Made by a program: the position numbers and the translations under genes. Below, piece after piece: positions 23,501 to 35,229 of a stretch of DNA of 64,000 bases. The notes under the pieces are model-generated. The model did not search any database and was not told the DNA's origin. It saw nothing but the letters and a program-made list of their open reading frames with translations. The DNA is from Berberis thunbergii (Eukaryota; Streptophyta; Magnoliopsida; Ranunculales; Berberidaceae). The stretch spans positions 186,001 to 250,000 of the forward strand of contig QNQO01000510.1 of NCBI GenBank assembly GCA_003290165.1, in the 5' to 3' direction. Position 1 is the first letter of the stretch. Every line of letters begins with the position of its first letter.

Positions 23501-26500
23501 TTAGGCGAATAATTCTGGGTGCATATGCTTTACTTTGTCCTCCAATTCCAAAGTGACATCATTCTCCTTTTCGCTCCACTGAACTTTGATCAAGTTGACT
23601 TTCTTACGTCATAGTTGCTTCACGTCACGATCAATTATCCTCACCGGCCCAACTGTATAGGTCAAATCCTCATTTAGTTCAATAGCGGTAGGTTGAACAA
23701 TTTGAGTTGGGTCTTTCACACATTTCCTCAATATCGAAACATGAAAAGACATCATGAATCGTCGACAAACTGGGCGACAATGCAAGTTTGTAAGCTAAGT
23801 GACCAACACATCCGACAATCTCGAAGGGCCCAATATACCGCGGGCTCAACTTCCCTTTCTTACCAAATCTCATCACACCTCGCATGGGATACACCTTGAA
23901 AGAAAATAAATCACCAACCCCAAACACTACTCTCTTTCACTTTTTATCTGCAAAGATTTTTTGTCTACTCTGAGCAGTTTTTATCCTTCCCCGAATAATC
24001 TCAATCTTCTCTGTAGTCTCCCTAACAATCTCTGGTCCCAACACTACTGTATCACCTACCTCTTCCCAACAACTAGGAGATCTAAACGGCCTACCATACA
24101 AAACCTCAAAGGGTGCCATGCCAATGCTCGATTGATAACTATTATAGTACGAGAACTCCACCAACGGTAAATGGTCCTCCCAACTACCACCAAAATCCAT
24201 GATGCAAGCTCGCAACATATCCTCTAAAATCTGATTTACCCGCTCAGTCTGCTCGTCAGTCTGTGGATGATACGCAATGCTCATAGCCAAGGTAGTACCC
24301 ATAGCACGTTGAAAACTTCCCCAAAATGCCGATGTAAACAATGGATCTCTATTTGACACAATGGTAATAGGAACACCATGCGACCTTACCACTTCTCGGA
24401 TATACATAGCAGCTAATTTGTCGGTATTACGAGATGCACCAACGGGGATAAAATGTGCACACTTAGTTAAACGGTCAACAATAACCAAAATTGACTCATT
24501 ACCCCTCCGAGATCTAGGTAAACCATCAATAAAATCCATCGAAATGTGTTCCCACTTCCACATGTGTATTTCTAGAGGCTGCAATAAACCAGATCTGGTG
24601 TTCCGCTTTCACTTGCTGACAAGTGAAACAGTGAGAGACATATTCCCCAACATTTTGTTTCATGCCTTCCCACCAAAAATTTCTTCTCAAACATGATACA
24701 TCTTCGTACCCCCTGGATGAATAGTAAATTTAGAACGATGAGCCTCATCCATAATCTCCTTCTTTAACGCCGAAATATTTGGTATGCAAAGTCTACCATG
24801 AAATCGCAATCCTCCATCTATGTCAACTGATCAATCAGTAGGGCAGTCATCCAACATATCAACTATCAAATCATTCATTTTGTTCATAAGAAATGGGTCA
24901 GTATGCTGCACTGAAATGAGCCGAGTAATCAGGGTAGGTTTCACTGTCAAACTACAACCATAAGCTCCTCTACTATGCAGAACAGTCAAAACATCATGAG
25001 CTGCAATAACCTCGAGAATCTTCCATTCTTGCACCAGAAGAGCGGTCAACACATTGTTGCCTGCTAAGGGCATCCGCCACCACATTCCCTTTGCCTGAAT
25101 GGTAAAGGATTTCAAAATCATAACTACTAATGAACTTTATCCACTTCTGCTACCTCATGTTTAAATCTCATTGTGAAAATAGACACTTTAAGCTTTTGTG
25201 ATCAGTATACAACTCAAATTTCTCTCCATACAAATAATGCGTCCATATTTTTAAAGCGAAAACAACTGCTGCTAATTCCAAATCATGCATAGCATATCGC
25301 CTCTCATGTGGCTTTAGCTGCCTAGAAGCGTAAGAAACTACTTTCTGATCTTGCATCAAAACACATCCCAAACATGTTCCGCTAGCATCTGTAAACACCA
25401 CTAACTTCCCGCCACGAGTGGGAATGATTAAAATTGGAGTTGTAGTCAACCTTTGCTTCAACTCTTGAAATGCAGTCTCACAGTCCTTGGTCCATATAAA
25501 CTTGACATCCTTTCGGGTCAAACTCGTCAAAGGTGCTGCAATCAACGAAAATTTCTCAATAAACCTCCTATAATATCCAACCAACCCTAAGAAACTCCGA
25601 ATTTCACTGGCATTAGTGGGTTGTTTCCATTCTTTAACCGCTGCAACTTTGTCAGGATCGGCCGCTATCCCTTCGCTAGAGATCACATGCCCAAGAAATC
25701 TTGCATTTTTCTGCCAAAAATAGCACTTACTAAATTTAGCATACAGCTTGTGATCTCTTAAAGTCTGCAACACTACTTTCAAATGCTCTCGATGGTCCTC
25801 CATGTTTCGGGAATATACCATAATACCATCAATGAAAATGATAACAAATTTATCAAGGTATGGACGAAAGATACGGTTCATCAAATTCATAAAGAAAGCA
25901 GGAGCATTGGTCAATCCACAGGGCATGACCGAAAATTCATATAACCCATACCGAGTCTGAAACGCCGTCAGAGGTATGCTTTGCTCTTCAACACCCATCT
26001 GATGGTACCCAGTCCTCAAATCCAACTGTGAAAATACAACCGCCCCTTTCAATTGATCTAACAAATCATCTATCTGCGGAAGATGGTACTTATTTTTTAT
26101 TGTCACCTTATTTAGTTCTCTATAGTCGACACACATCCTCAAAGTATCATCCTTCTTAGAAACAAAGATAGCAGGTGCACCCCATGGAGAATTACTTGGT
26201 CGAATAAACCTAAATATACACACCTCAAAGGATTAACCATAGAGTTATTCACAAAAATGCACATTTATATAACTATTATAGATAAAACATACAAGAGAAA
26301 TTTCTTACCCCTTCTGGAGTAATTTTTCTAGTTGGACTTTTATCTCGTCCAACTGCTTGGGAGCCAATCGATATAAAACTTTCGAAATCGGTGTTGCCCC
26401 TGACAACAAGTCAATTCGAAATTCGACTTCTCTCTTGAGTGGTAGATCGGGAATCTCTTGGAATACATCTACATAATCCTTCACCACCTCAACCACGCTA

Positions 26501-26890
26501 ATATCTTTATCTGGTATATCCATAGAGTATAGAGTGCTCGTCATTGTGGAGTCCCCACAAGGTGCACAAACATGACTAACTCGCGACAACCCTGGTGTAT
26601 CTATCAAAATGGTCCTCGCGGCACAATCTACAGTAAGATAGTTTTTACCCAACCAATCCATCCCAAGAATAACATGAAAACTCTCAAAATTCACAACTAT
26701 CAAATTTGAGACAAGTTTTCTTGCATTGCTCAGATAATGTGACGGTGCCTCCTATGAGTGTCTCAACACATAAAGGTTTATAAGTGGCATAGTTTTAAGG
26801 TTTTCTTTTTCTACCATTCGACAAGAAATAAAAGAATGGGAAGCATCAGAATCAAATAATACTCGCAAGGGAAACAGAGTAGTGATGACA
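23501..26890 (-). pseudogene. Chromovirus pol: protease, RT, RNase H, integrase, chromodomain
   Basis: Domains on the minus strand: protease VLFDSDASHSFIS (about 26840-26870; DSG changed to DSD), spacer to 26305, RT ([12 protein letters not shown] to the RNase H region, 26209-25168), RNase H ([13 protein letters not shown] and [11 protein letters not shown]), integrase core (MDFIDGLPRSRRGNES, IVSNRDPLF, TERVNQILEDM; 24584-23937), and the RFGKKGKLSPRYIGPFEIV module (about 23870). A chromodomain-like tail (NLIKVQWSEKENDVTLELED, ending HMHPELFA) stops at 23501. The RT catalytic box reads FIDG instead of FIDD. At least two stops follow RNase H (about 25145-25170) and one lies in the tail. An intron-like insert interrupts the frame at 26210-26308. 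It is inactive. Confidence 0.9.
26210..26308 (-). other. 99-bp intron-like insert in chromovirus pol
   Basis: On the minus strand the protein reads ...LEKLLQKG then a stop. The insert starts GTAAGAAATTTC, is AT-rich, has a branch-like GGTTAATCC and ends GTATATTTAG. Joining the flanks gives [14 protein letters not shown], the exact family consensus. The length is divisible by three, but the insert carries stops. It could be a true spliced intron or a chance insertion with perfect borders. Confidence 0.7.
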
Positions 26891-26989
26891 CCTTCAACAT
26901 TCTCTTGCCCTGGTAAAACTGCAAATGCACGTGTTGGAGCTGGTGGAGCCTGCCTACCCTGCGGAGAGCCTCGCCCACTGCGACAATGG

Positions 26990-28087
26990 CGAATGAGATG
27001 CCCTAGCCGGTTACATTTGTAGCATAACCTATCAGTAGGAGCTTGCCCTCGTGGTGCTGCAGGTGCCTGAGGTCGATGATCATACGATCGAGGTTGCTGA
27101 TATGGGCCTTGCAGGCGCTAATTCTGAAATATCGGTCTCTGCCACTGCTGCCCTTTGTGCCTGAAGCCACCCTACGGTCTGAAACCTCCCTAGGACTCAA
27201 CTCCTCCCTGGGGCCTCTCCTGAAACTGACCTCCAGATTGGAACCTCGGCTGATATTGAAATCCAGGTCCTTGCTGATTCTGATCATAAGGCTTATACTT
27301 GTTATGTTCTCGATTTCCAGATGAATGTGAGCTTCTAGATGACTCACCTCCCCTGTTCTTCTCCCTAGCCTCTCGAAAAGTGGCTTCTTGCTCTTCGAAC
27401 TTGAGAGCTAAGTCTAAAACTCTGTCGAAGGGTTCTTTATCAAAGGGTAAAAGTGATATTGACAAATAATGACTCAAACCCCTAATAAACTTCTGATTCT
27501 TCTTGGCAGTAGTATCAACCAAGTACGGAGCATACCGAGTCAACTCGTTGAATTTTGTCACATATTGGGTCACCGACTTTGTACCTTGCGTCAAACTAAG
27601 GAACTCTGCAGCTAACTGAGACTTCACAGCTTCAGGTACAAACTGACAGTCAAATTTGGACTTGAAAGTCTCCCAAGTCATAACAGTCATATCCATGTTC
27701 TCCTCGACAGAATCCCACCAATACCTGGCATTATCATCCAAGTTATGAGCATCAAGTTCCTGTTTCTGCACCTCGGTCATTTGCATCCTATTGAATACGG
27801 TTTCACACTTGCGAATCCACTTCTTAGCTGCAATAGGGCCAGTCTCTCCATTAAACCTCTAACCGCCTAGGTTCCCAAACTCCTTATTTCTCCTGGCAAA
27901 CGGGTCACCATGACTATCCTGATGGTTTTTTTGCACCACCTACAAAAGATGCGTCATCATAGCTCCCACGTCCACCTAAACCAAGTTAGGATTTTCCCTG
28001 ATCATTTGAACCATTTGGGCCATTAGTGTTATTTCGCCCGTTATCACCATTCTGCCCATTGGCGTCATTCGATCGAGTGTTCGCCAT
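26990..28087 (-). pseudogene. Chromovirus gag
   Basis: A start at 28087 (MANTRSNDANGQNGDNG) is followed by stops. The main gag domain is open at 27190-27786 (ARYWWDSVEENMDM, FLSLTQGTKSVTQYVTKFNE, PFDRVLDLALKFEEQEA), then a glycine/glutamine-rich tail and a zinc knuckle CYKCNRLGHLIRHC near 27000. It is the structural protein of the element and is broken by several stops and frame changes. Confidence 0.85.
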
Positions 28088-28200
28088 TACCTTCAAGCGA
28101 AAATAAATAACCATTAATTCTCAATAATCCAAATGTTCATAATCAATTTCCACACTTCCGAGGATCACCTAGACCTACCCTAGATCTAGGCTAACCAAAT

Positions 28201-28212
28201 GCTCTGATACCA
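28201..28212 (-). other. Primer-binding site of the chromovirus
   Basis: The minus strand reads TGGTATCAGAGC three bases inside the right LTR, complementary to initiator tRNA-Met. Confidence 0.92.
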
Positions 28213-29904
28213 AAATGTCACGCCTTGATTTTTGAACAACATAAATTAATAGATTGTCCAAAAACCAAGGCACGACAGGAACAAATTAAATGGTAAATTC
28301 ATAAGGCAGTAAATAGAATAATAACCTTCCTCAACGTTCTTCCTCTAAAAATGAGGTCCACAATTATAAACCCAAGCCACAACATAAATAAATGAAAATT
28401 ACATTAATCAATCCCCAAATAAATCTCTGACTAAAAACTGAGCATTTATAACTAAACCCTACATCTGATTACCTAGGAATAATAATAATAATAAAGATCT
28501 AACAAAATGTTCGAATCCTCAGCTATCACCACACAACTAATACCATCCTTGCGCTCCAATTACCCCTGATAAGTCTTTCGGGCTACGCTCATTAAGAACG
28601 CACCCAAATTTGTAAAACAATACAAAATTTGGGTCAGTATTTTAATACTGGTGTGAGCAAACTTACAAATTGAGACAATTAAATATCATAAAAAAATGCA
28701 TTTCACCTTAAGGAAGACAGGTAGTTCTCATTCGAGATTCGAATGAGCTGTTAGTTTCTCCACTCAAGTCTAACCTAGTACATGCTAAAATAATTCATAC
28801 ACAATTTCATATTATGATCAATTCAATGGTTTTATTCATTTCCTAATTCTTGGCATATTTTCCACAATCGCACCCTCCCTCTGTGTCGAACACATCTCAC
28901 CCAAGTGTGCCCCCCTTGCCATCAAAGCCACTCAGAGCTTACATGACCCAAGTGGGGTGTCACATCGAGTGTCATGTAATCTCACCCGAAGTTTGATACC
29001 TGACAAGTATTTCCTAAATACTACACGTACTACCGAACTCACATGGAATGGCGTACCGATATGCAAGCAAGTCCGCATACCCAAAATAATATCACACGTA
29101 TACAAGCAAGTTTGTATACAAAATATTTTTTTGGAGTTGTGGAAAAGAGCGCAAAGAAAATCAGCTAATTCTCACTATTAATTTATATTTTCATTATTAA
29201 ATTATCTAAATAAAGACAAACCGTAATATCTATAATATAAACTAAACCCTTAATGGTCAAATGTTGGGACACCTAACACACCACATATGAACACCTACAG
29301 TATAGCAACACTTTAACTATATTTATTAATTTGAGGTATTTAAGGAAAATGATTGAAATACCTTGTTGTATAATTACAAAGTCCAAATTAAACTTGCCTT
29401 TTAAACTAGCCCAAAATCAAATCATGAACATGGGATAACACCGGAAAATAAGATTTCATTAAGAAGGTGTCGTCTCCATCTATAATAAAACCGATTTCCA
29501 TAAGGGTGTCTCCATCAGAAAAAAAAAAAACAAACAAACAAACAAACAAACAGTATCATTAAAGATGAACCCATCCCATAAAAAAAACCACTTTTCTAAA
29601 CTATTTTTTTTTCATTCATTAAGTAAAGATGTCCCCATCCACCATTAATCAATTTTTCCTTTGAAGATTTCCCATCCCATCAACAATAAAGGCACTTTTC
29701 ATTAAACAGTTTTTATTAAATAAAGATGTCCCCATATCAACAGTAAAAAAAACGGATTTCATGAAAGATGTCCATCAACAGTAAATCAGTTTTCATGTCT
29801 CTATCAACAGTAAATCAATTCTCATTCAAGATATCCCCATATCAACAGTAAATCACGGATTTCATGAAAGATGTCCATCAACAGTAAATCAGTTTTCATG
29901 TCTC

Positions 29905-32105
29905 CACTACACCAAAAATACCCATCAGCAACAGTTTGGAACCGTGGGGGTAACAAATTGTCACGGCTTAGAGCCATGGGCAATAGAGGCGTCGCTAAAT
30001 CATCATTAACGGCTACAAACCGTGGCAAAACATATTAGCAACGGTTTTATGCTCGATGACGGTTGATGATTTAGCCACGGTTCTAAACCGTTGCAAAAAT
30101 GGTAGCCATGGTTTTAAGCCGTGGCCAGGACTAGTCGCGCCTTAAAACCGTGGCAAGATATATATGGCCACGGTTCTAAGCCGTTGCAATAGTTTTAGCC
30201 ATGGTTTTAAGCCGTGGCAAGTACTAGCCACGGTTATAAGCCGTGGCAAGTTATGGCCACGGTTCTAAACCGTTGCAATAATGTTAGCCACTGTTTTAAG
30301 CTGTGGCAAGTACTGGTCACGGTGTTAAATGCTATGGTAGAGTGTACATAGCAGTTTTTTTTTTTTTTTTTTTGCTATCAAATGACTTTTTATTACATCT
30401 TATAGGTAAGTATAATTCAACACGTGCATCAATCCTTGCATCAGGTAAGTAAAATTTAATATGACTTTTTATTAAATTTAAAAACAACATTTACAACCTC
30501 TGATCAGCAAATTCCAGCAATTGCTTTCAAGCAATTCATTACAGCAACAACATTTACAATTCATTATAGCAGAAATTTAGATCATTCACAATTCATTACA
30601 GCACGTGCATCAATTCAGATCATTCACAACCTCTAATCAGCAAATTCCAGCAATTGCTTTTTCAGCAAATTCAATAATGTGCCCTTCTTCGTCAATTTTC
30701 ATCAGACCAAATGCAATGGCACGTTCTTCATCCATTGGCAGCGCAACAATAGTGATGTCAGTATTTGTTTCTCTATGAGCTTGAATAAACTTCACATAGT
30801 CCATACGGTATAGATGATCTCCAGCAAGAACCAAAAACCCCATCACATTGTGTTCTTCAAAGATCCATAAATATTGTCTTACAGCATCAGATGTTCCCTA
30901 TAAATCATTAAAAACATGAATAAAATGGAGCTTCAATCATGAAGGACGTTTCAGATTGAGATTGCGCTCATAATGAAAGTTTAATTGACTGAAGTAATAA
31001 ACTCATTATAAATTTATAATAAACAAACCCCAAGAGAGTTCTAGCCATAGACCACTGACGTTATTCTCAAAGAAAAAGTAAATTGTACTTACTTCATAGG
31101 AGCCTAACTGAGCAAAACTGCGGAACAAAATGAACAGACTGAAAAGGAAAATGTAGTTAAAGCTCACAACAGCCAAGAGATTGACAGACTATACCAAAGC
31201 CTAAGGCATTGAACAACTCCTGAAGTTCCATAGGAACATTTTTAATCTAGTATACCCCTAAATAGGGCAATAAGCACCCTTATTCTAAAAAAGGGTGTGT
31301 GTGTTGCTTTTCCTAGTATAGGGAAGTATACTACTAGACAGTCAGTAAACATATGCTATAAAAGATGACTTTTCTTGTAGTGATATATCTTTCCAAATTA
31401 CTGCTGGACAGTCAGTAAACATGCAAACCATCTTGCAGACTATAGCACTTGCATTTTGAATCGACAAGATAAATCTTATCGGCCAAGCCAGTTAAAGTTA
31501 GAATTTTCAAATAAAGCTCATATTGACAAAAATTGATTAGCAATGAACAACATGCCACACACAAATACCAAAGGTATCAGTAAAAATAAAAGGTAAAATC
31601 ATTTTTTTAGTAATAATACAAATGATGGAAACAACATATCCATTAAGATTAAAAGACCACTAAATATTGGGAAATAGTAGTATATGCCACTTAAACCAAA
31701 TTCTTGTGTGAATAAAAAACTTTAAAATGGATTTAGTGGTTGTCCAAATATATCATGGTAGAAAGGAAACAAATAGCACTAAGAGATTTTTGTACACTAT
31801 CAGTAATATGACTATGTACTGTTAATTATCATCAAATATCTTTAGAACTACCTTCCTCTTTTGCCTGTAAGCCATTTGACCTGTCAACTCTTGTCCATTT
31901 TTAATCACAAAAACCTGCCAATTAGATAAACATGTTAGAATAAAGAACAAGCTGACAATCAAGCGACCTGCATCAAGTAGCACAGCAAATACAAAGTATG
32001 CTTACGAAAAACTTTACAAAAGCTACAATAAAAAATTGGTAGTTTGCTACATAACTATACCCTATCCCTAATATACTCAAAACAATTATAAAGAACTCAG
32101 TCATT
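29905..32105 (+). mobile_element. CACTA (En/Spm-like) element, one terminus, with captured exon
   Basis: The left end is CACTACACCAAAAATA. It is followed to about 30330 by more than ten subterminal repeats of the type CCACGGTTCTAAACCGTTGC in both orientations. No matching GGTGTAGTG end is found at the right junction (about 32105), which returns to chromovirus LTR sequence, so the right end is lost or diverged. The interior carries an ADP-glucose pyrophosphorylase exon and intron-like DNA. No transposase was recognised. Confidence 0.85.
30660..30897 (-). pseudogene. Captured exon of ADP-glucose pyrophosphorylase small subunit
   Basis: The minus strand, after an intact AG acceptor (30899-30898), reads [53 protein letters not shown] and [18 protein letters not shown]. 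This is the nucleotidyl-transferase core of the plastid enzyme that makes ADP-glucose for starch. The exon ends in unrelated sequence and a stop after [10 protein letters not shown]. The fragment lies inside a CACTA element, reverse to the terminus given. It is a transposon-carried fragment of a gene elsewhere and cannot make an enzyme. Confidence 0.9.
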
Positions 32106-32534
32106 CTATCAACAGTAAATCAATTTTCATTCAAGATGTCCCCATCCATAATAAAAATAGATTTCATTAAAGTGGTGATGACAAGATTTCATCAAAGGGG
32201 TGTTCTCCATGACGTGATGAAAGATAGTATGATGGAAATATCTATTTGACAAGTATATTTTATACTAAACTCAACAAACAATATATAAAAATTAAGATTA
32301 GAGTTTTTACTCACCGTTTTTGCAAAGTTTTTCCTTTATCGCCTCCCATTTTTTTCTACGTAAGTTTTTCCTTTCTTCTGTTGTGTATCCAGAGAGAAAA
32401 ATGAGACTAGGTTTTAAATGAGTTTTTAATTAGGGTTTCTTTGACTAAACACAACCATCACTCATCTCTTACTCACCACCAACCTAAACTTAGGTCCTAA
32501 ATTAAAATCATAAAATATATAACTATTTGTTATT

Positions 32535-33086
32535 AGTGCATATGCACCCCAAGTGGGTTTGGACGAGGAGACTAAAAAGAATTTTTGGGACTTTTTAGAG
32601 AAGTTAGTTCTTGGAATTCCCTCTTCCGATAGGGTTTTCCTAGGCAGGGATTTGAATGGCCATGTTGGTAAGGATAGAGTTGGGTATGAGACGGTACATG
32701 GAGGTCAAGGTTTTGGGGATCGGAACACTGCGGGGATTTCTATTATAGATTTTGCTTTAGCTCAGGATTTTGGGATCGTAAATGTTTTTTATAAGAAGAA
32801 GTAAAATCACTTGGTGACCTTTGCTAGTAGGCGCAATAGAAGTCAAATTGATTATTTTCTTATGAGGAGACACGATTTAGGTAGGTGTAAAAATTGTAAG
32901 GTTATATCAGGGGAGTGTCTGACAAACCAAGATAGGCTGTTAGTTCTCGATTTTTGTCTTAAGAGTTGGGGTTATATTGCTATAGAACAGGTTCAACCAA
33001 GAATTAAGTGGTGGACCTTACAGGAAAATGTGTCCCAAAATTTTAGAAAGAAGATTTTGGGTGGCCAGTCAGTTTCAGAGGGTTAG
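32535..33086 (+). pseudogene. LINE apurinic-like endonuclease domain, partial
   Basis: It reads SAYAPQVGLDEETKKNFW, GRDLNGHVGKDR (usually GDFNGHVG), then a TAA stop at 32802-32804, then VTFASRRNRSQIDYFLMRR with the conserved IDY(F)L motif and ECLTNQDRLLVLDF. The N-terminal catalytic part is missing. Confidence 0.85.
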
Positions 33087-33659
33087 GAGAATCTAGAACC
33101 AAAGGATAGGAATAGTAGCGCGGATCTTTTTGAATATTTGGCAAACCAAATAAGAAGATGTGTGAAGGAAGAGTAAGGAGAGGCCAAAAGAGGAGGTTTA
33201 TATGGTAAGGAGACATGGTAGTGGAACGCTGATGTGCAACAAACCATTGCGAAAAAGAAAATATGTTTTAAGGTGTGGCAAAAAGATAGGTGCCTAGAGT
33301 CTTATGAGCTATATATGCAGGCTAAGAAGTTGAATAGAAAGAAGTAGGGGAAGCTAAGAAGAGAGTGTATGATGATCTTTATAATAGGCTAGGTACGAAG
33401 GAAGGGGAGAAGGATATTTTCAAGATAGCTAAAGCTAGAGAACAAAAAACTAGGGACTTGAATCATGTTAAGTGTGTTAAGCATGAGGATGGAAGAGTTT
33501 TAATGTAGGATAAAACTATTTTAGATAGATGGAATGATTACTTTTGGAACCTACTCAATGGAACACATGTATGGGAGTTAAACTTGGAGGGGTATGCTTC
33601 ACAGGAAGGGAGAGATCGCGTGTTCCATCGTAGAGTTAGTGCCACAGAAGTGAGAGAAG

Positions 33660-35120
33660 CTTTAAAAAGAATGAAGACAGGGAAGCCCGTTGGACCGAAT
33701 GATATACCAATTGAAGCATGAAAATGTCTGGGAGAAGTTGGGATTCAATGGCTAACTAAGCTCTTTAATAAGATTTTGGAAACTAGAAAAATGCCAAATT
33801 CATGGAGGCATAGCATTGTGGTACCAATTTATAAGAACAAAGGGGATATCCAGAATTGCTCGAACTATAGAGGGATAAAGCTTATGAGTCATACGATGAA
33901 ACTTTGGGAGAGGGTTATAGAACGAAGACTTAGGAGTTTAACCATGGTTTCGAAGAATCAATTTGGATTTATGCCGGGTAGGTCTACTACGGAGGCCATC
34001 TTTCTGCTTAAGCAAACTATAGAAAAATATCGAGAGGCATGTAAGAGTTTGCATATGGTTTTTATTGATCTGGATAAAGCATATGATAGGGTCCCCAGGG
34101 AGTTAATTTGGTTGGTGCTTGAAAGAAAGAAAGTGTCTCAATGTTATGTCGATATCATTAAGGATATGTATGAAGGGGTTATAACAAGTGTTCGCTCAGT
34201 AAGTGGGATGTCCAGTGAATTTCCAATGTCAATAGGACTACATCAAGGGTCGGCGTTAAGTCCATATCTCTTTGCTTTGGTCATGGATGAGTTGACGAGA
34301 CATCTGCAAGAAGATGTACCTTGGTGCATGTTATTTGCAGATGATATTGTCTTAATGGATAAGACTAGTGCAGGTTTAGGTCAAAAATTAGTTAAGTGGC
34401 GGGAGGCTTTAGAGAGTAAAGGTTTTAGAATTAGTCGTTCGAAGACGAAGTATCTAGTGTGCAACTTTGGTTGTGAACCACGAGGGAGAAGTAATGCAAT
34501 TGAGATCGAAGGTGTAGAGGTCCCAGAGTGTGAGGCTTTTCGATATCTTGGATCTATAATTCAAAAGAATGGGGCTATTGGAGAAGATGTAGACCATAGG
34601 ATTAAAGTTGGTCGGTTGAAATGGATAATGGCGTCAAGAGTATTATGCGATAAAAGGATGCCTACAAGGCTAAAAGGTAAATGCTATAAGACAATTGTTC
34701 GACCAGCCATGTTATACGGTTCAGAATGTTGGGCTACTACGAGACAGCATACGCATAGGATGGCAGTAGCAGAATTGTGTATGTTAAGGTGGATGTGTGG
34801 TAAAACTCGTAAGGATAAAATTAGAAATGAAAGAATTATACTTAGGTGTAGCGCCCAAAGAGGACAAAATTAGAGAAAAATGTTTAACTTGGTTTGGTCA
34901 TGTGCGGAGGAGACCAAGCATGACGCCAATTAGAAAATGTCTAGATTGGCAAGTTAATGGAGGGTGTAAACGGAGGGGACGACTGTTGAAAACTTGGATG
35001 AAGGCGGTGAATGAAGATATCATTGAGCTTGGATTAGGCGAGGATATGTGGGAAGACCACATTGCTTGGATAACCAAAATCCATGTAGCCAACCCCGAAA
35101 ATATCGGGAATGGGCTTTGA
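33660..35120 (+). pseudogene. LINE reverse transcriptase domain
   Basis: The region opens with REALKRMKTGKPVGPNDIP and a stop. From 33776 there is a 365-codon frame: WRHSIVVPIYKNKGDIQNC, NYRGIKLMSHTMKLWE, NQFGFMPGRSTTEAIF, FIDLDKAYDRVPRE, GLHQGSALSPYLFALVMDE and the catalytic LFADDIVLMD (intact). The thumb and C-terminal region follow (GSECWATTRQHTHRMAVAE). A frameshift near 34800-34870 moves the C-terminal WFGHVRRRPSMTPIRKC and DMWEDHIAWITKIHVANPE segment to another frame. This is plant RTE-clade RT; full function is lost. Confidence 0.9.
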
Positions 35121-35229
35121 TGATGATGATGATATAACTATTTTTAACAATTACCAATAAATAAATATTATTAATTTCTAAGATGAATAAAGTATATTGG
35201 TAAGTAAATTGGGTGGGTATTACAGTTGA

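Larger units (their letters stand above)
32529..35131 (+). mobile_element. RTE-type non-LTR retrotransposon (LINE), 5'-truncated
   Basis: A 12-bp target-site duplication ATATAACTATTT lies at 32517-32528 and 35132-35143, splitting the chromovirus LTR. The 3' end is a TGATGATGATGA tail, as in plant RTE elements, with no poly(A). The element starts inside the endonuclease (SAYAPQVGLDEE), so its 5' end is truncated. Confidence 0.92.
21106..35224 (-). mobile_element. Del/Tekay-type chromovirus (Ty3-gypsy), with nested insertions
   Basis: The left LTR is 21106-23451 (2.35 kb) and the right LTR 28216-35224 (interrupted). Both end in the TGTAATACCC / TGTCA(C/T)GCC pair seen in Del-type elements when read on the minus strand. 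The target-site duplication GTTGA lies at 21101-21105 and 35225-35229. The minus-strand order is LTR, iMet primer site, gag, protease, RT, RNase H, integrase, chromodomain, LTR. The coding part is degenerate. The right (5') LTR later received a CACTA element (29905-32105) and an RTE LINE (32529-35131). Confidence 0.95.
28216..35224 (-). repeat. 5' LTR of the chromovirus, interrupted twice
   Basis: LTR sequence is found at 28216-29904, 32106-32528 and 35132-35224. The gaps are the CACTA insertion (29905-32105) and the LINE (32529-35131). Removing them gives an LTR collinear with 21106-23451. Confidence 0.92.

Noticed and set aside
30330..30375. Poly-T run in the CACTA element as a retroposon tail
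   Set aside because: No direct repeats flank it and it lies next to CACTA subterminal repeats; treated as low complexity.
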